Notes: generated from the sequence alone by a model not told the origin. 64,000 bases of DNA from Streptomyces sp. Ag109_O5-10 (GCF_900105755.1 NZ_FNTQ01000001.1:1798001-1862000), one strand, 5' to 3'; shown: positions 1 to 9,745, counted from the stretch's first letter. Numbers and translations are program-made.

Positions 1-357
1 AACGGCCCGTGATGATCATGCTCTTCGCCGCGATCACCGCCCTGCTGTACTGGGCGGCACCCAACGTCAAACGCACGTTCCGGTGGATCAGCCCGGCAGC
101 CTCATGGCCATCGTCCTCTGGTTCATCGCCTCCGCCGCGTTCGCCTTCTACGCGGCGCACTTGAGCAGCTACCACAAGACCTACGGCGAATTGGCCGCGA
201 TCATCATCTTCCTGGTCTGGATGTGGATCTCCAACCTTGCCATCCTGCTCGGCCTGGAATTCAACGCCGAACTCGAACGCGCCCGGGCCATCGACAGCGG
301 CCACCCGTCCGGGGAGACGTCCTGCGTCGAGAGCCCCGCGACACCCGCAAACTCTGG
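1..357 (+). pseudogene. YihY/BrkB-family membrane protein, C-terminal remnant, frameshifted
   Basis: The translation matches the YihY-like fragment at 25980-26468 almost residue for residue, but only when frames are switched. The reading frame runs from base 3, loses one C near base 92 in the codons for ISPGS, and continues in another frame through WMWISNLAILLGLEFNAELE. A 2-base gain near 335 then abolishes the normal stop, so the frame reads on into the desaturase. YihY/BrkB proteins are inner-membrane proteins of about 300 residues with six or so helices and unclear function. Here only two or three helices remain and the N-terminus lies outside the window. Not expected to be functional. Confidence 0.8.
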
Positions 358-469
358 CAAGCACCCCTGGCCGGTTTGCCGGTCTCAGGGATGTGGGTAC
401 CCGGCTGCCGCCTCGCTTCCGGCACACCGACGGACGCGGCCCATCAGCCGGGAAGGACACACCGACAGC

Positions 470-1522
470 ATGACCACGCATACCCCGCCCCGTCGCCCGC
501 CTCCCCCCGCAGGCGGCAGTGATTTCGCCCGCCTGTCAAGGAAGATCACCGAGGCCGGCCTGATGAACCGGCGCCCCGGCTACTACACCGTCCGGTCCAT
601 CGTCGTGGCCGTCGCCTACGCCGGCGGCTGGAGCGCGTTCGTCCTCATCGGCGCCAGCTGGTGGACCCTGGCGCTCGCCGCGTTCCTCGCCGTGATGTTC
701 GGGCAGGTGGCTCTGCTCGCCCACGACGTCGCGCACCGCCAGGTCTTCCGCCGGCGCCGGCCCAGCGAGACGTGCGGCCGCATCGCCGGGGCCGCGATCG
801 GCATGGGCTACGGATGGTGGCAGGACAAACACACCCGCCACCACGCCAACCCCAACCACGAGGGCCTCGACCCCGACATCGCCCCCGACCTGCTCGTGTG
901 GTCCCAGGACCAGGCCCGCGCCGCGACCGGACTGCCGAGGCTCCTCGGCCGCCGGCAGGCGTTCCTCTTCTTTCCCCTGCTCCTACTCGAAGGGGTCAAC
1001 CTTCATGTCTCCAGCGCGCGAGCATTGCGCAACCGCGCCCTGAAGAACCGCGCCCTGGACGGCACGCTGCTCTACGGGCACATCGCCGCCTACCTGACCG
1101 CAGTGTTCCTCGTCCTCCCGCCAGGCATGGCCATGGCGTTCCTGGCCGTCAACCAGGGACTGTTCGGCATCTACCTCGGCTGCCTCTTCGCCCCCAACCA
1201 CAAAGGCATGCCGATCCTCACCGGCAACGACCGCCCCGACTTCCTGCGCCGACAAGTCCTCACCGCACGCAACGTACGCGGCAGCTGGTTCACCGACCTC
1301 GCCCTGGGCGGACTGAACCACCAGATCGAGCACCACTTGTTCCCCAGCATGCCCAGCCCCCACCTGCGCAAGGCCCGGTCCATCGTCCGCCACTACTGCC
1401 AGGACCTGGGCGTGGACTACCTGGAAACCGGACTGATCACCTCCTACCGGCAAGCACTCGCCAGCCTCCACCGAGCAGGAGCGCCACTGCGGCGAGCCCG
1501 TGTCAGCACCGCCCACGTATGA
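470..1522 (+). CDS. Membrane fatty acid desaturase, copy 1
   Basis: A 350-residue di-iron membrane desaturase that would introduce a double bond into an acyl chain at the cytoplasmic membrane. The three histidine boxes are present: HDVAH near residue 85, HTRHH near 122 and HQIEHH near 285. Hydrophobic stretches lie between them. The ATG at 470 is chosen because it follows GGAAGGA and matches the start of the twin copy. An upstream in-frame extension is only the read-through from the broken YihY gene. The protein differs from copy 2 (24816-25868) at four residues by my reading (T/A, V/A, G/D, R/G), so the duplication is recent or kept uniform by gene conversion. Substrate and position of desaturation cannot be read from sequence. 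Confidence 0.9.
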   Translation: MTTHTPPRRPPPPAGGSDFARLSRKITEAGLMNRRPGYYTVRSIVVAVAYAGGWSAFVLIGASWWTLALAAFLAVMFGQVALLAHDVAHRQVFRRRRPSETCGRIAGAAIGMGYGWWQDKHTRHHANPNHEGLDPDIAPDLLVWSQDQARAATGLPRLLGRRQAFLFFPLLLLEGVNLHVSSARALRNRALKNRALDGTLLYGHIAAYLTAVFLVLPPGMAMAFLAVNQGLFGIYLGCLFAPNHKGMPILTGNDRPDFLRRQVLTARNVRGSWFTDLALGGLNHQIEHHLFPSMPSPHLRKARSIVRHYCQDLGVDYLETGLITSYRQALASLHRAGAPLRRARVSTAHV

Positions 1523-1867
1523 CGCTCATCTGCCCCAGGGGGCCGTGTCACCATGCTCGTCCCGGTCCGCGGGGCCGAACCCGCAGCCGACCCGTCAGCG
1601 GGCGGGCGAGAGCAGGCACCGCCGCCACTATGAGCGGTGTTCCCCGACCTCGGCCCGATGGTGAGGGCCGCAACAGAAACCGGGCCCGTACCGGCGGTCA
1701 CCCATCGGTGGCGCGCTCCCGGTCCTCGCCGGCGCCGCGCACTGCGATCGCTTCGCGCTGTCGGCGATGCGACCGCTGTCAGACCAGTGGCCCTCGGGCC
1801 GCGACCGGGCACATCTGCGGGAGCCCGGTGAACGCCAGCGGGGCGAGCGAGCCCGTCTTCGGAGTCC

Positions 1868-2022
1868 ATTCACCGCACCGTCGTCCGCGACCTGGACGGC
1901 GGCGGCACCATCCTGCTCCACGACTCCGACTGCACGTCGGCCCCGGCGCCTGGCGCTCGGCCCTCGGCGCTCTGCCCCGCATCCTCGACACCTGCATGGC
2001 ACGCGGCCTCGAGGTCGGACCG
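1868..2022 (+). pseudogene. Polysaccharide deacetylase remnant, C-terminal piece
   Basis: Translation gives RTVVRDLDGGGTILLHDSDC in one frame, then GAWRSALGALPRILDTC in the next frame. This is the usual C-terminal block of actinobacterial polysaccharide deacetylases (NodB-like), where a glycine-rich turn is followed by LLHDSD. A one-base frame change sits between the two halves and no start or catalytic N-terminal region is visible upstream. From 1540 to 1868 I see no recognisable gene. The family assignment rests on memory of these motifs and is moderately secure. Confidence 0.45.
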
Positions 2023-2213
2023 AACACTCTTGGTCCGACCCAGGAGCCCGAACAGGCACCTGCGACGCGGACCACTCCCTCTTCCAAAACGGCTGTCTGC
2101 CTACGCTGCTTCCTCGCCCGTCGGCGCGCGGTGAACCAGTGGCACAGCAGCCGAAACTACTGGAGCCCGGTCAGTGACGCCACAGGCTGGCGAAGGGCCC
2201 CGGCCCGGCCATA

Positions 2214-2555
2214 GTCGGCACCACGTGCCACGCGGAGCGGATCATGGTGGAGCAAAACGGCCAACCAGCGCACCGCCGAACACGACGACGAGCCAAGACT
2301 GGATGACCAGGCCGGTCCCGAGCAGGCAGTAGGTGACGGCGCTGGATGCGATCTACGGTAAGAACACGAGCCGGGGAGAAGACCCCGAGGCTGCCCGCGG
2401 GCTGGGGACTCGCGCCACACAGGCGTGATCGCGGACAGGGAGAGGACCCCGATGAGGGTGGCGAGCCACACCACGTGCCGTCACCTGGCCACGAGCGGGC
2501 CGGGGGCAGATCCCAGACCTGGACCGCCACCCCCGCGGAGCGGAATAGGGACTGC
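2214..2555 (-). pseudogene. Degraded copy of the YihY-like membrane protein at 26486-27319
   Basis: On the minus strand the string VWDLPPAR and later pieces resembling VFSRLV, VIQSWLV and VFGGAL correspond to residues about 130-270 of the intact gene at 26486-27319. The nucleotide match is obvious over several stretches, for example TCTGGGATCTGCCCCCGGCC. Several frame changes and internal losses separate them, and the N-terminal half is absent. It therefore marks this segment as a decayed duplicate of the 26-kb region, in opposite orientation to that copy. Confidence 0.75.
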
Positions 2556-2636
2556 ACTGTTCGGGAGCCACCCCCGAAGGGCGGGTCTACCCTGAGAACA
2601 GGGGCCTAGCATCACTCCACAAGATCGAAGGACGTC

Positions 2637-2714
2637 ATGATCGTCCTCGGAATCACCCTATAGATCCTGGGATCCGTCGGACACAAGGTCGCCGGACGGC
2701 GGCACTACTGGTAG
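2637..2714 (+). pseudogene. DUF6131-type small membrane protein, stop-interrupted and internally deleted
   Basis: Reads MIVLGITL, stop, ILGSVGHKVAGRRHYW, stop. The intact 51-residue relative at 62534-62689 begins MIILGIILL and ends GHAVAGRRHYW. The copy here has lost about 25 central codons and carries a TAG in frame. A good ribosome site (GAAGGA) still precedes the ATG, so decay looks recent. The family consists of very small actinobacterial membrane proteins of unknown function. Confidence 0.8.
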
Positions 2715-2849
2715 CCGCCCCTGCCCAGCCTGGGAAACAACCCGTACGCGCACGACCCCCGACACCGAGGACGCATACAGCACGCGGCCGTCACAACTGT
2801 CCTGCCGCGCCTCCAGCACGCGCGCACCTGCGAACCGAGGCATCACGCC

Positions 2850-3017
2850 ATGACCATCTTCTACCTCCTGCTGATCGCCGCGATCGTGCTGGTCATCGTC
2901 GGAGCGACCACCGAAGGCATGCTGTACCTGCTCTCCGCCGGAGTGCTGCTCCTCATCGCAGACGTGCTCTACCTCGCCGTGAGATCGGTACTGCACCTCC
3001 AGAGTCCGGCCCACTGA
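2850..3017 (+). CDS. Small hydrophobic membrane protein, 55 residues
   Basis: ATG at 2850 opens a 55-residue frame that starts MTIFYLLLIAAIVLVIVGA and ends LHLQSPAH. Two hydrophobic helices (about residues 3-20 and 24-44) separated by TTEG fill the protein. I do not recognise a named family. It resembles the one- to two-helix stress-associated small proteins found beside DUF6131 genes. No clear ribosome site precedes the ATG, so expression is uncertain. It lies 36 bp after the broken DUF6131 gene and converges on the GAF/ANTAR genes downstream. Confidence 0.5.
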   Translation: MTIFYLLLIAAIVLVIVGATTEGMLYLLSAGVLLLIADVLYLAVRSVLHLQSPAH

Positions 3018-3224
3018 CCCCGCCCGCCCCGTCCGGCCTGCATCCGCCGCTGCTCCCTTGCGGGGGATCTCGCCGATGAGCCAGTGCGTCGAGTGACAGG
3101 ACGGCCAGTCCGCCGAAGCCGGCGAGATGGTGCTTCTTCCGCTCCCTGTGCCGCGACGCCACCCTCGACATGGCCTTCCTCGGCCCCGTTCCAAAGCCCA
3201 CGGGTGCTTTCCTGCTCCCTGCGC

Positions 3225-4023
3225 TCAAGCGCGCCGGAGAGCGGCTCTTGTGCCGACGGAATGGGAGTGAGTCTGGTTCTTCCTTGGCGCCGGTACGTGC
3301 GTTCGCCGTCTCGGCGCCAGGCCGGGGAGGGGTTCGGAGCCGTCGATGAAGGCGCGGGCCAGGTCGGACAGGCGCCGGTTGTGGGCGCGGGCGTAGCCGC
3401 GCAGGGCGGTGAAAGCATTCCATGTCGATGCCCTGGCGTTCGGCGAGTATGCCCTTGGCCTGTTCGATCAGCACGCGGCTGTGCAGCGCAGTCTGCAGCT
3501 GTTCGTTGAGGACCGTGCTGCGCTGGCTGGAACGTTGTTGCAGCAGGCTGATGGTGGCGGCATCGGCCAGAGCCTGGGCGATGAGTGTGCCGGCCGGGTC
3601 GAAGGGGCCGGGGGCGGCGCGGAAGAGGTTCAGGGCGCCGGCGACCTCGTCCCGCAGGCGCATGGGCAGGGCCTGGACCGCCCCGAAACCGCTGCGGTGG
3701 GCCGTCGTGGCGAAGCGCGGCCAGCGGTCGACCTCCCGCGTCAGGTCGGGGACGATCACCGGCGTGCCGGTGCGGAAGCACTCCAGGCAGGGGGCTTCGT
3801 CGTTTTGGAGCTGGAAGAGCTCAAGCAGGCGTACCTGCTCGTCGGAGGCGGCCATCACGCGCAGCTCGCCGTCCCGGTCGGCGAGCAGCACGCCGGCGGC
3901 GCTCGCGCCGAGTAGTCCGACGCAGTGGTCGGTCAGCAGGCGCAGGAAGTCGATCAGGTCGAAGTCGGCGACCAGGTTGTCGGCCAGCTCGACGAAGGTC
4001 TTGGCCAGGAGCTGCTGATTCAT
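3225..4023 (-). pseudogene. GAF-ANTAR regulator 2, frameshifted copy
   Basis: Starts MNQQLLAKTFVELADNLVAD and is closely similar to the intact gene at 30089-30814 through the GAF domain (roughly residues 15-160) and into the ANTAR domain ([20 protein letters not shown]). After that an extra base near 3414 throws the frame off. Restoring it gives [23 protein letters not shown], the expected end of an ANTAR helix bundle, and a stop at 3225. ANTAR proteins bind RNA hairpins and cause antitermination. The shifted product would lack the RNA-binding helices. A sequencing error is the main alternative. Confidence 0.75.
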
Positions 4024-4101
4024 CGTGACACCCTCGATTGAGACTAGTCCCGCCGGGAAGGGGCGGGTGGTGCAGCACGTTCATCGGATGGCACCGGTGC
4101 G

Positions 4102-4864
4102 TCAGATTTCCTCGCCGGTATGGTCCGGCTCCGTCTCCGGGGAGAAGCGGAGCCGGTGGGCCACCACGTCGGCGGCCACATCGGCTAGCCGGCGGCTCTG
4201 TATATACGCGTAGGTGCGGAGCCGGACGAAGGCTTCTTCGATGCCGACGCCAAGTTGGACGGTGAGGATGCCGGTGGCCTGGTCGATTTCCGCCCGGTAT
4301 CCGCCCAGGTCCTCCAAGCCGCGGTCCGGCAACGGTTCGTCGGTCGGCGCGCCCGTCTCGTCGATCCGCGCATCGAGCAGGAGCAACGCCGCGAGATCGG
4401 CGAAAGTCAGCGCGTCGGCCAGCTCCTCCGCGTCCAGCACGGTCGGGACATTGGCGTACAGGTCCAGAACCCCCGGGCTGATCGCCCCTATCTGCAAGGG
4501 GAAGGCGAAGACTGCGCGTGCTCCGGCCTTCAGGGCCGCGTCGGCGAACACGATCCAGGGGTCCTGCAGTGCTCCGGTCAGCAGATCGGGCGTCAGGACG
4601 GCCGAGCCCCGTGTGAAGGCATCCCCGCAAGGCCCCCTCGCCCAGCGTGAGCTGAAGCTCCTCCAGCTGGGCGCTGATGTCGTCGGTGCTGCACAACGGA
4701 TGGCTCGCTGCGGCCCTCGACATCACCGACAGCCCCGCCCCACCGACCGGCAGCGCGGCCACGGCCGCGGTGCACACATCCACCACGCCGACCCGGGCAC
4801 CGCGTCGGGCCGCCTGTTCGGCGACCAGCGTCTGGATGCGGGCCGATCGGTTGTCGGACCTCAC
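4102..4864 (-). pseudogene. GAF-ANTAR regulator 1, frameshifted copy
   Basis: GTG at 4864 overlaps the stop of the gene before it (GTGA), the same arrangement as in the intact twin at 29224-30057. The protein reads SARIQTLVAEQAARRGARVG through LEELQLTLGEG. An extra base near 4628 then shifts the frame. The other frame resumes at FADAALKAGARAVFAFPL and ends with a full ANTAR segment, DQATGILTVQLGVGIEEAF. The intact twin reads LGEGPCVDAF at the shift point. Together with the shift in the next gene, this suggests that the locus has lost both ANTAR regulators. Confidence 0.75.
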
Positions 4865-5526
4865 CTGGGCCACCGAGTCCAGGCATCGCGGGCAAGTCCC
4901 TCCAGCCTCACCGCGGTTCGTTCCCCGAGGGGGAGTACCAGAGCACGCAACATGGTGGGCCCCGCCGGCCGCCAAACCTCTCCGATGCCCAGCCATCTCC
5001 AGGAGCGAAGCGCAGTGAGGTTCGGGCGATCGTTCTGATTCACCAAGGTGGCGCCGAGGGACGCCTGGTGGTCGCTCAGCAGCGGCTCCTGCAACTGGGG
5101 GGCCACGTCATTGTCGTGCGGGTGCGGGCGGACCAGGACGCTGGTGATCGCGAAGACGGCCCCGGAGCCGGTGAGTTGCTCGATGCTCCGTGGTAATGCT
5201 CCGTCGAAATCGAGCCACCAGAAGCCGTCGCTGTGCACCGGAAATCCGAAGGCGCATCCCACCAGGCTGTCGGTCTCCACGATCACCATGGCGCAGCCCG
5301 GCCGACGGATGTCGCCGGTGAGACGGTTGAGGAAGTCCTGGTGGCTGCGGCCGCGGTATGCCCCTGGGGCAGACGCTTCGGGGGAGTCCGTGTACAGATC
5401 CGCCGGCTTTTCGGCCAGGCCCTGCGCCAGCCAGCGGTTCACCCGGCGCAACCGCACCGCGTCCACGGCGGACGAGTCGCCTGCATGGGGCTTGTGGAGC
5501 TGCCTCCACATGGGCTGCTCCGTCAC
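4861..5526 (-). CDS. GNAT-like acetyltransferase, 221 residues
   Basis: GTG at 5526 overlaps the TGA of the STAS gene (GTGA at 5523-5526), and its own stop overlaps the next start in the same way, so all three genes look translationally coupled. The protein begins VTEQPMWRQLHKPHAG. The core reads GCAMVIVETDSLVGCAFGF, ITSVLVRPHPHDNDVAPQL and ALRSWRWLGIGEVW, which fits the strand-helix-strand order of GNAT folds, but a canonical acetyl-CoA loop (Q/RxxGxG/A) is not evident. A diverged relative sits in the same position before the GAF/ANTAR pair at 28481-29227. Assignment to GNAT is an inference from the fold pattern. The substrate is unknown. Confidence 0.65.
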   Translation of the reverse strand: MTEQPMWRQLHKPHAGDSSAVDAVRLRRVNRWLAQGLAEKPADLYTDSPEASAPGAYRGRSHQDFLNRLTGDIRRPGCAMVIVETDSLVGCAFGFPVHSDGFWWLDFDGALPRSIEQLTGSGAVFAITSVLVRPHPHDNDVAPQLQEPLLSDHQASLGATLVNQNDRPNLTALRSWRWLGIGEVWRPAGPTMLRALVLPLGERTAVRLEGLARDAWTRWPR

Positions 5527-5948
5527 TTCACATCGCCCGAGAGGACGGGCGCCGGAGGAACAGTCCGGTGTGGCGGGTCTGGAGCGGTCGGGGCTGGGAC
5601 ATGCCCGGGAGGAGGTGGCAGGTGCCCGAACGGAACGCCAAGGAGCAGGAACCTGGAACCGGTGAGGTCGAGGAGCAGGCCCAGTGTCGGTGGCGGGTAG
5701 TGCAGGCGCAGCGTCCCACCTTCCTCGGCGGTCTGCTGTGCAGCGTGGAGGAAGGCGTTGAGGCCGCTGCAGTCGCAGAAGGTGACGAGGGCGAGGTCGA
5801 CGTCGATGGTGCGGATGCCGTCGTGCAGACACCGCTGCAGTGATGCACGCACCAGCGGCGCCGATTCCAGGTCGATCTCACCAGCCAGGGTGATCTGTGC
5901 CCGGTGCCTTCGGTCTTGACGGTAGACGGTGAGCTGTGGGAGGGGCAT
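5523..5948 (-). CDS. STAS-domain anti-sigma factor antagonist
   Basis: ATG at 5948 is preceded by GAGG and opens a 141-residue protein beginning MPLPQLTVYRQDRRHRAQIT. Residues about 12-105 form a STAS domain: LAGEIDLESAPLVRASLQ, then IDVDLALVTFCDCSGLNAFL, where the Ser of DCSG is the usual phosphorylation site. The tail (about 110-141) is proline-rich and unlike the domain. Such proteins bind anti-sigma kinases of the RsbW type and are reset by SpoIIE-like phosphatases, several of which are encoded in this window. It heads a coupled set with the GNAT-like and GAF/ANTAR genes. Confidence 0.85.
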   Translation of the reverse strand: MPLPQLTVYRQDRRHRAQITLAGEIDLESAPLVRASLQRCLHDGIRTIDVDLALVTFCDCSGLNAFLHAAQQTAEEGGTLRLHYPPPTLGLLLDLTGSRFLLLGVPFGHLPPPPGHVPAPTAPDPPHRTVPPAPVLSGDVK

Positions 5949-6493
5949 GACGCCTCGGTTCGGAAGACCATCCGGCAGCGCGCGGTGACGCCGGGGATCC
6001 CGGCCCCTTGGTGCGCTGTCGGCAGGGGCGTACGTTCGGCGGAGGTGGAGCAATGGCCGGTCCGTCAGCCTGTGCGACAGGTCAGAGGACCCACCCAGTT
6101 CCCTCCAGGGATGCGCCGGGTGACGGACGAAAGGTCCGCTCCCCGCAGCCATCTGTGTCGAGCAACGACAAGCCGCCGGGGTCTGGGACGTCCGTACTGC
6201 AGCATAGTCCCCAACCCGGTGCGACGGACGGCCCGAAGCCGCCCAGGATGACGTGGACGGCGCGAAAGCGCAGCGGCGCGCGCATATCGGGTGCCGTGCA
6301 CGGGACTTGGGCCTGCGGCACAGAGGTGGCGGCCAACAGCCGCTCAGGTATGGCAGTGGCGGGCAGCGGGGCGGACGGCGAGTTCGTCTCGCGGGCGCCG
6401 CACAGCCACTACAGGTTCTGGACGTGGTGCCGCAAGCGGTCACCCGGCCGTGTGGGGCAACGACCCCAGACGGCAGGCGCTCAGTACCGTGCC

Positions 6494-7057
6494 AGCCTGG
6501 TCGATCCCTACCGCGAGTACCTGCGCAAACGCCGAGCTGAAGACCCCGGCGTCCCGGTCCAGCACCTCTTCGAAGAGATCAAGACCCTCGGCTTCACGGG
6601 CTGTCTGAACCTCCTGCACAAGTACATCAACCAGGGCCGCGCGGACGCCGACCGCAGCCACATCTCCCCACGCCGACTCGCCCGGATGCTGCTGACCAGG
6701 CCCGACAACCTCACAGCCGAGCAGCACGATCTCCTGGCCAAACTCACCGCGGCCTGCGCCGAGATGACCCAACTGAGCGCGGGCATCAGGGGCTTCGCCC
6801 CGCTTCTTACGCCACACACCGACAACCCCGATGCGCTCACGCGCTGGATCACCCAGGTCCGAACAGCTGATCTGCCCCACCTTCACGCCTTCACCCGGGG
6901 CCTGGACCGGGACATCGACGCCGTGATCGCCGCCCTCACGCTTCCCTACAGCAACGGCCCCACCGAGGGCGTCAACACCAAGACCAAACGGGTCGCGCGC
7001 CAGATGCACGGACGAGCAAGCTTCACCCTGCTCCGGCACCGCATCCTCCTCGGATAA
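6494..7057 (+). pseudogene. ISL3-family transposase, C-terminal remnant
   Basis: The frame from about 6494 reads LVDPYREYLRKRRAEDPGVP, then the typical tail YSNGPTEGVNTKTKRVARQM and FTLLRHRILLG with a TAA-region stop at 7057. These match the catalytic C-terminus of ISL3 transposases, including the E of the PTEG motif. The N-terminal zinc-binding and first catalytic parts are missing, and upstream codons (6008-6490) do not resemble the family. The bases after the gene, near 7085-7094, could hold the right end of the element, but I could not pair it with a left end. Confidence 0.75.
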
Positions 7058-7255
7058 CAGCACGCTCCGCCACCACCGAATGTGAGACAGGGCCGTTAAG
7101 TTGACACACCCCGACCAACGCGATGTCCCGACCTGAAGTGTGCTAGTTCGCGGATTCTTGAAAGGGCGAACCGCTGAACCCGCGCGTTGTCGCCGGGTTG
7201 AGGACAGGAACGAGGGCGGGTTCGTTTGTGCCTGCACCGTACAGACCCGGTGGTT

Positions 7256-9745
7256 TCACGCACTGGTTGGCAGTTGCTGATCAGCCCATATGATTTTGCC
7301 GTCCGAGGTGTGGCGGGTTCCCCATCGGCGGGACAGTTGATTGACGAGGAAGAGGCCGCGGCCGTGTTCGTCGGTGGTGCGGGCGTGGCGCGCACTCGGG
7401 TGGCTGTTACTGGCGTCGGAGACTTCGCAGGTCAGCATCTCGTGTCGGATGAGGCGTAGGCCGATCGTGCGGTCGCCGTTGCAGTCGCTGCTGCCGTGGA
7501 TGATGGCGTTGGTGAACAGTTCGCTGACGATCAGCTCCGTGGACTCGGCCAGCTGTTCTAGTCCCCACTGGGTGAGTTGCCGGGTAGCGAGGGTTCGGGC
7601 ACGGCTGACTATGGCGGGGTCGCTGGGGAACTGCCAAGAGGCGACCTGGTCTGCGTTCAGCGAGCGGGTCCGTGCGAGGAGCAGAGTGACATCGTCGCTC
7701 GGCGGCTGGGTCCGCAGTGTGTCCACTGCGGAAGAGCACAGATCGTCCAGTGTGAGGTCGGGCCGCGCGAGGGCCGCGCGCAAGCGGTTCATGCCGGCGC
7801 TGATGTCCTGGTCGCGGACCTCGACGAGACCGTCGGTATAGAGGGCGAGCACGCTTCCTTCGGTGAGTTCCCAGGTTACGGACTCGAAGGGGACCAGTCC
7901 GAGGCCGAGCGGTGCTCCGGTGGGCAGGTCGGGGAAGGTGACGTGGCCGTGAGGATCGATGATCGCGGGCAGAGGGTGGCCGGCCCGTGCCATGGTGCAG
8001 GTTCGGGTGACCGGGTCGTAGACGGCGTACAGGCACGTGGCGGCCATCGCGGTGGTGGCCTGGTGCCGGGGCTCGGCTTCCGCCTCGGTGAGGCGGATGA
8101 CCTGCTCGTCGAGGCGGGACAGTACTTCGTCGGGAGGCATGTCCATGTCGGCGAGGGTGCGCATGGCGGTGCGGAGTTGTCCCATCTTCGCCGCCGCATT
8201 GATGCCGTGTCCGACCACGTCGCCGACGACCAGGGCGACGCGGGCGCCGGAGAGGGGGATCACGTCGAACCAGTCACCCCCGATGCCGTGGTGGCTGTCG
8301 GCCGGCAGGTAGCGCCAGGCCACATCAGCGGCAGAGCCGCCTGTGGGGCGGTGGGGTAGCAGCAGTCGCTGCAGGGCGAGAGCCGCGGAGCGTTCGCGCA
8401 CGTATTGGCGGGCGTTGTCCAGGGCCAGCGCTGCCCAGTTGACGAGTTCTTCTGCCAAGAGCAGGTCGTCCTCCTCGAACGGCCTGGCGTCCTTCGTCCG
8501 CACGAACACCGCCACACCCAGCATTGCGCCCCGCGCCTTGATCGGAACGATCATCAACGAGTGCATGGCGTGCTCGCGGAGCTTCTGCGCCCGCGCCGCG
8601 TCGTGGTGATCCAGCCATGTGCCGGGGGATGCGTCCAGTAGGGGCTCGAAGTGGGATTTCCCGGAGCGCAGGACGCCGGTGAAGGGCGAAGTGGGCGGGA
8701 CGAAGACCGGCTCTCCGCGAGCGAACAGAGACTCCGGCGTTCCCGGGTGGATCGAGGCCAGGCCCGCACGGCGGAAGACGGGGATCCGCCCGCCCTGTGG
8801 GCTGAGATGGGTCAAGGGCTCCTCGCCGAGTGGGACCGACTCCGCCAGATCGACGGTGGCGTAGTCCGCGAGGAGCGGCACGGCTAGGTCGGCCAGTTCC
8901 TGCCCGGTCTGCATGACATCCAAAGTGGTGCCGATGCGCCTGCTGGCCTCGCCGAGGATTGCCAGACGCTCTCGCGCCCGCCGGCTGTCGGTGACGTCCA
9001 CGCTCACGACGCACACGCCCAGCGCGCGTCCCTGCGCGTCGTCGAGGCGGACGTAGGACGCCGTCAACATCCGATTGCTTCGCACATTGGCCGGCAGGAA
9101 AGCCTGGTAGTCCACGTCGATCGCCGGGTCGCCGCTCTCCAGCACCTGGTGCATCACTGCCTCCAGCATTTCGGCCTTCGCCCCGGGCGCCGCCTCCGTC
9201 AGCCTGCGGCCCAGCCGCTTGTGGAGAGGAATGCCGTCCTTGGAGCCCTGGGTGTCGTTCGCCTGGATGCAGCGTAGGTGCGTGTCCCGTATGACGACGC
9301 CGATCGGCAGGCGGCTCGGCAGCGGCAGCCTGGCGTGGAGCGGCTCCGCCGCTGTGACCTTGGCCGGCCACGCGGGAAGCGAAGCCTTGTCGGCCGCGCA
9401 GACCACCCACCAGTCCCGGCCGTCATGCCCGGACAGCGATGACACGCACAGAAACACGTCGATGCTGCGGCCGTCGCGGTGGCGCACCTGCGCAAGGTCG
9501 GACCAGCAGCCCCGGAGGGTGCTCTCTCGTGCGGCTTGTGAAGCCCTTGCTCGGTCGTCAGCGGCCACCAACAGGACACCGGCGGACCGCCCCACCACCT
9601 CCATGGCCGAATAGCCCACGAGCTGCTGAGCGGCCTGTGACCATCCGACCACCGTCCCCTGCTCGTCCAGGAGAGCTATCGCTGGGCGGACTCTCTTGAT
9701 GGCCGTCTGAGCCTCGGAGACTGCTGTCGCTGCGGAACTGCCCAC
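7256..9745 (-). CDS. Multidomain sensor phosphatase: PAS-PAS-GAF-PP2C(SpoIIE)-HATPase
   Basis: GTG at 9745 is preferred because AAGGGAGAAG precedes it; longer in-frame starts exist to 9847. The 829-residue protein has a PAS-like segment (residues 17-120, VVGWSQAAQQLVGYS), a second PAS region (165-285), a GAF domain (about 300-465), a PP2C/SpoIIE phosphatase (GIGGDWFDVI, VVGDVVGHGINAA, YTDGLVEV, SDDVTLLLA) and an RsbW-like ATPase end (ELIVSELFTNAIIHG, DEHGRGLFLVNQL). It therefore joins the anti-sigma kinase and the phosphatase of a partner-switching circuit in one chain, probably soluble. Nearby STAS proteins are plausible partners (inference). The inputs are unknown. Confidence 0.9.
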   Translation of the reverse strand: MGSSAATAVSEAQTAIKRVRPAIALLDEQGTVVGWSQAAQQLVGYSAMEVVGRSAGVLLVAADDRARASQAARESTLRGCWSDLAQVRHRDGRSIDVFLCVSSLSGHDGRDWWVVCAADKASLPAWPAKVTAAEPLHARLPLPSRLPIGVVIRDTHLRCIQANDTQGSKDGIPLHKRLGRRLTEAAPGAKAEMLEAVMHQVLESGDPAIDVDYQAFLPANVRSNRMLTASYVRLDDAQGRALGVCVVSVDVTDSRRARERLAILGEASRRIGTTLDVMQTGQELADLAVPLLADYATVDLAESVPLGEEPLTHLSPQGGRIPVFRRAGLASIHPGTPESLFARGEPVFVPPTSPFTGVLRSGKSHFEPLLDASPGTWLDHHDAARAQKLREHAMHSLMIVPIKARGAMLGVAVFVRTKDARPFEEDDLLLAEELVNWAALALDNARQYVRERSAALALQRLLLPHRPTGGSAADVAWRYLPADSHHGIGGDWFDVIPLSGARVALVVGDVVGHGINAAAKMGQLRTAMRTLADMDMPPDEVLSRLDEQVIRLTEAEAEPRHQATTAMAATCLYAVYDPVTRTCTMARAGHPLPAIIDPHGHVTFPDLPTGAPLGLGLVPFESVTWELTEGSVLALYTDGLVEVRDQDISAGMNRLRAALARPDLTLDDLCSSAVDTLRTQPPSDDVTLLLARTRSLNADQVASWQFPSDPAIVSRARTLATRQLTQWGLEQLAESTELIVSELFTNAIIHGSSDCNGDRTIGLRLIRHEMLTCEVSDASNSHPSARHARTTDEHGRGLFLVNQLSRRWGTRHTSDGKIIWADQQLPTSA

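Larger units (their letters stand above)
1..1536. repeat. Left arm of a 1.5-kb inverted repeat
   Basis: Bases 1-1536 recur in opposite orientation at 24802-26335. Both arms carry the C-terminal part of a YihY/BrkB-type membrane protein followed by the same 350-residue desaturase. Similarity stops 14 bases after the desaturase stop codon, after the shared string CTCATCTGCCCC. Arm 1 differs from arm 2 by point changes and small indels near 92, 335 and 360. The repeat continues to the very first base, so it probably extends beyond the window and its true length is unknown. Confidence 0.9.

Noticed and set aside
661..2214. 517-residue plus-strand frame overlapping the desaturase
   Set aside because: Arg/Pro-rich shadow of the desaturase gene in another frame; it has no ribosome site or family similarity.
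7058..7255. Possible right end of an ISL3 element after the transposase remnant
   Set aside because: No matching left terminal repeat or target duplication could be found by eye.
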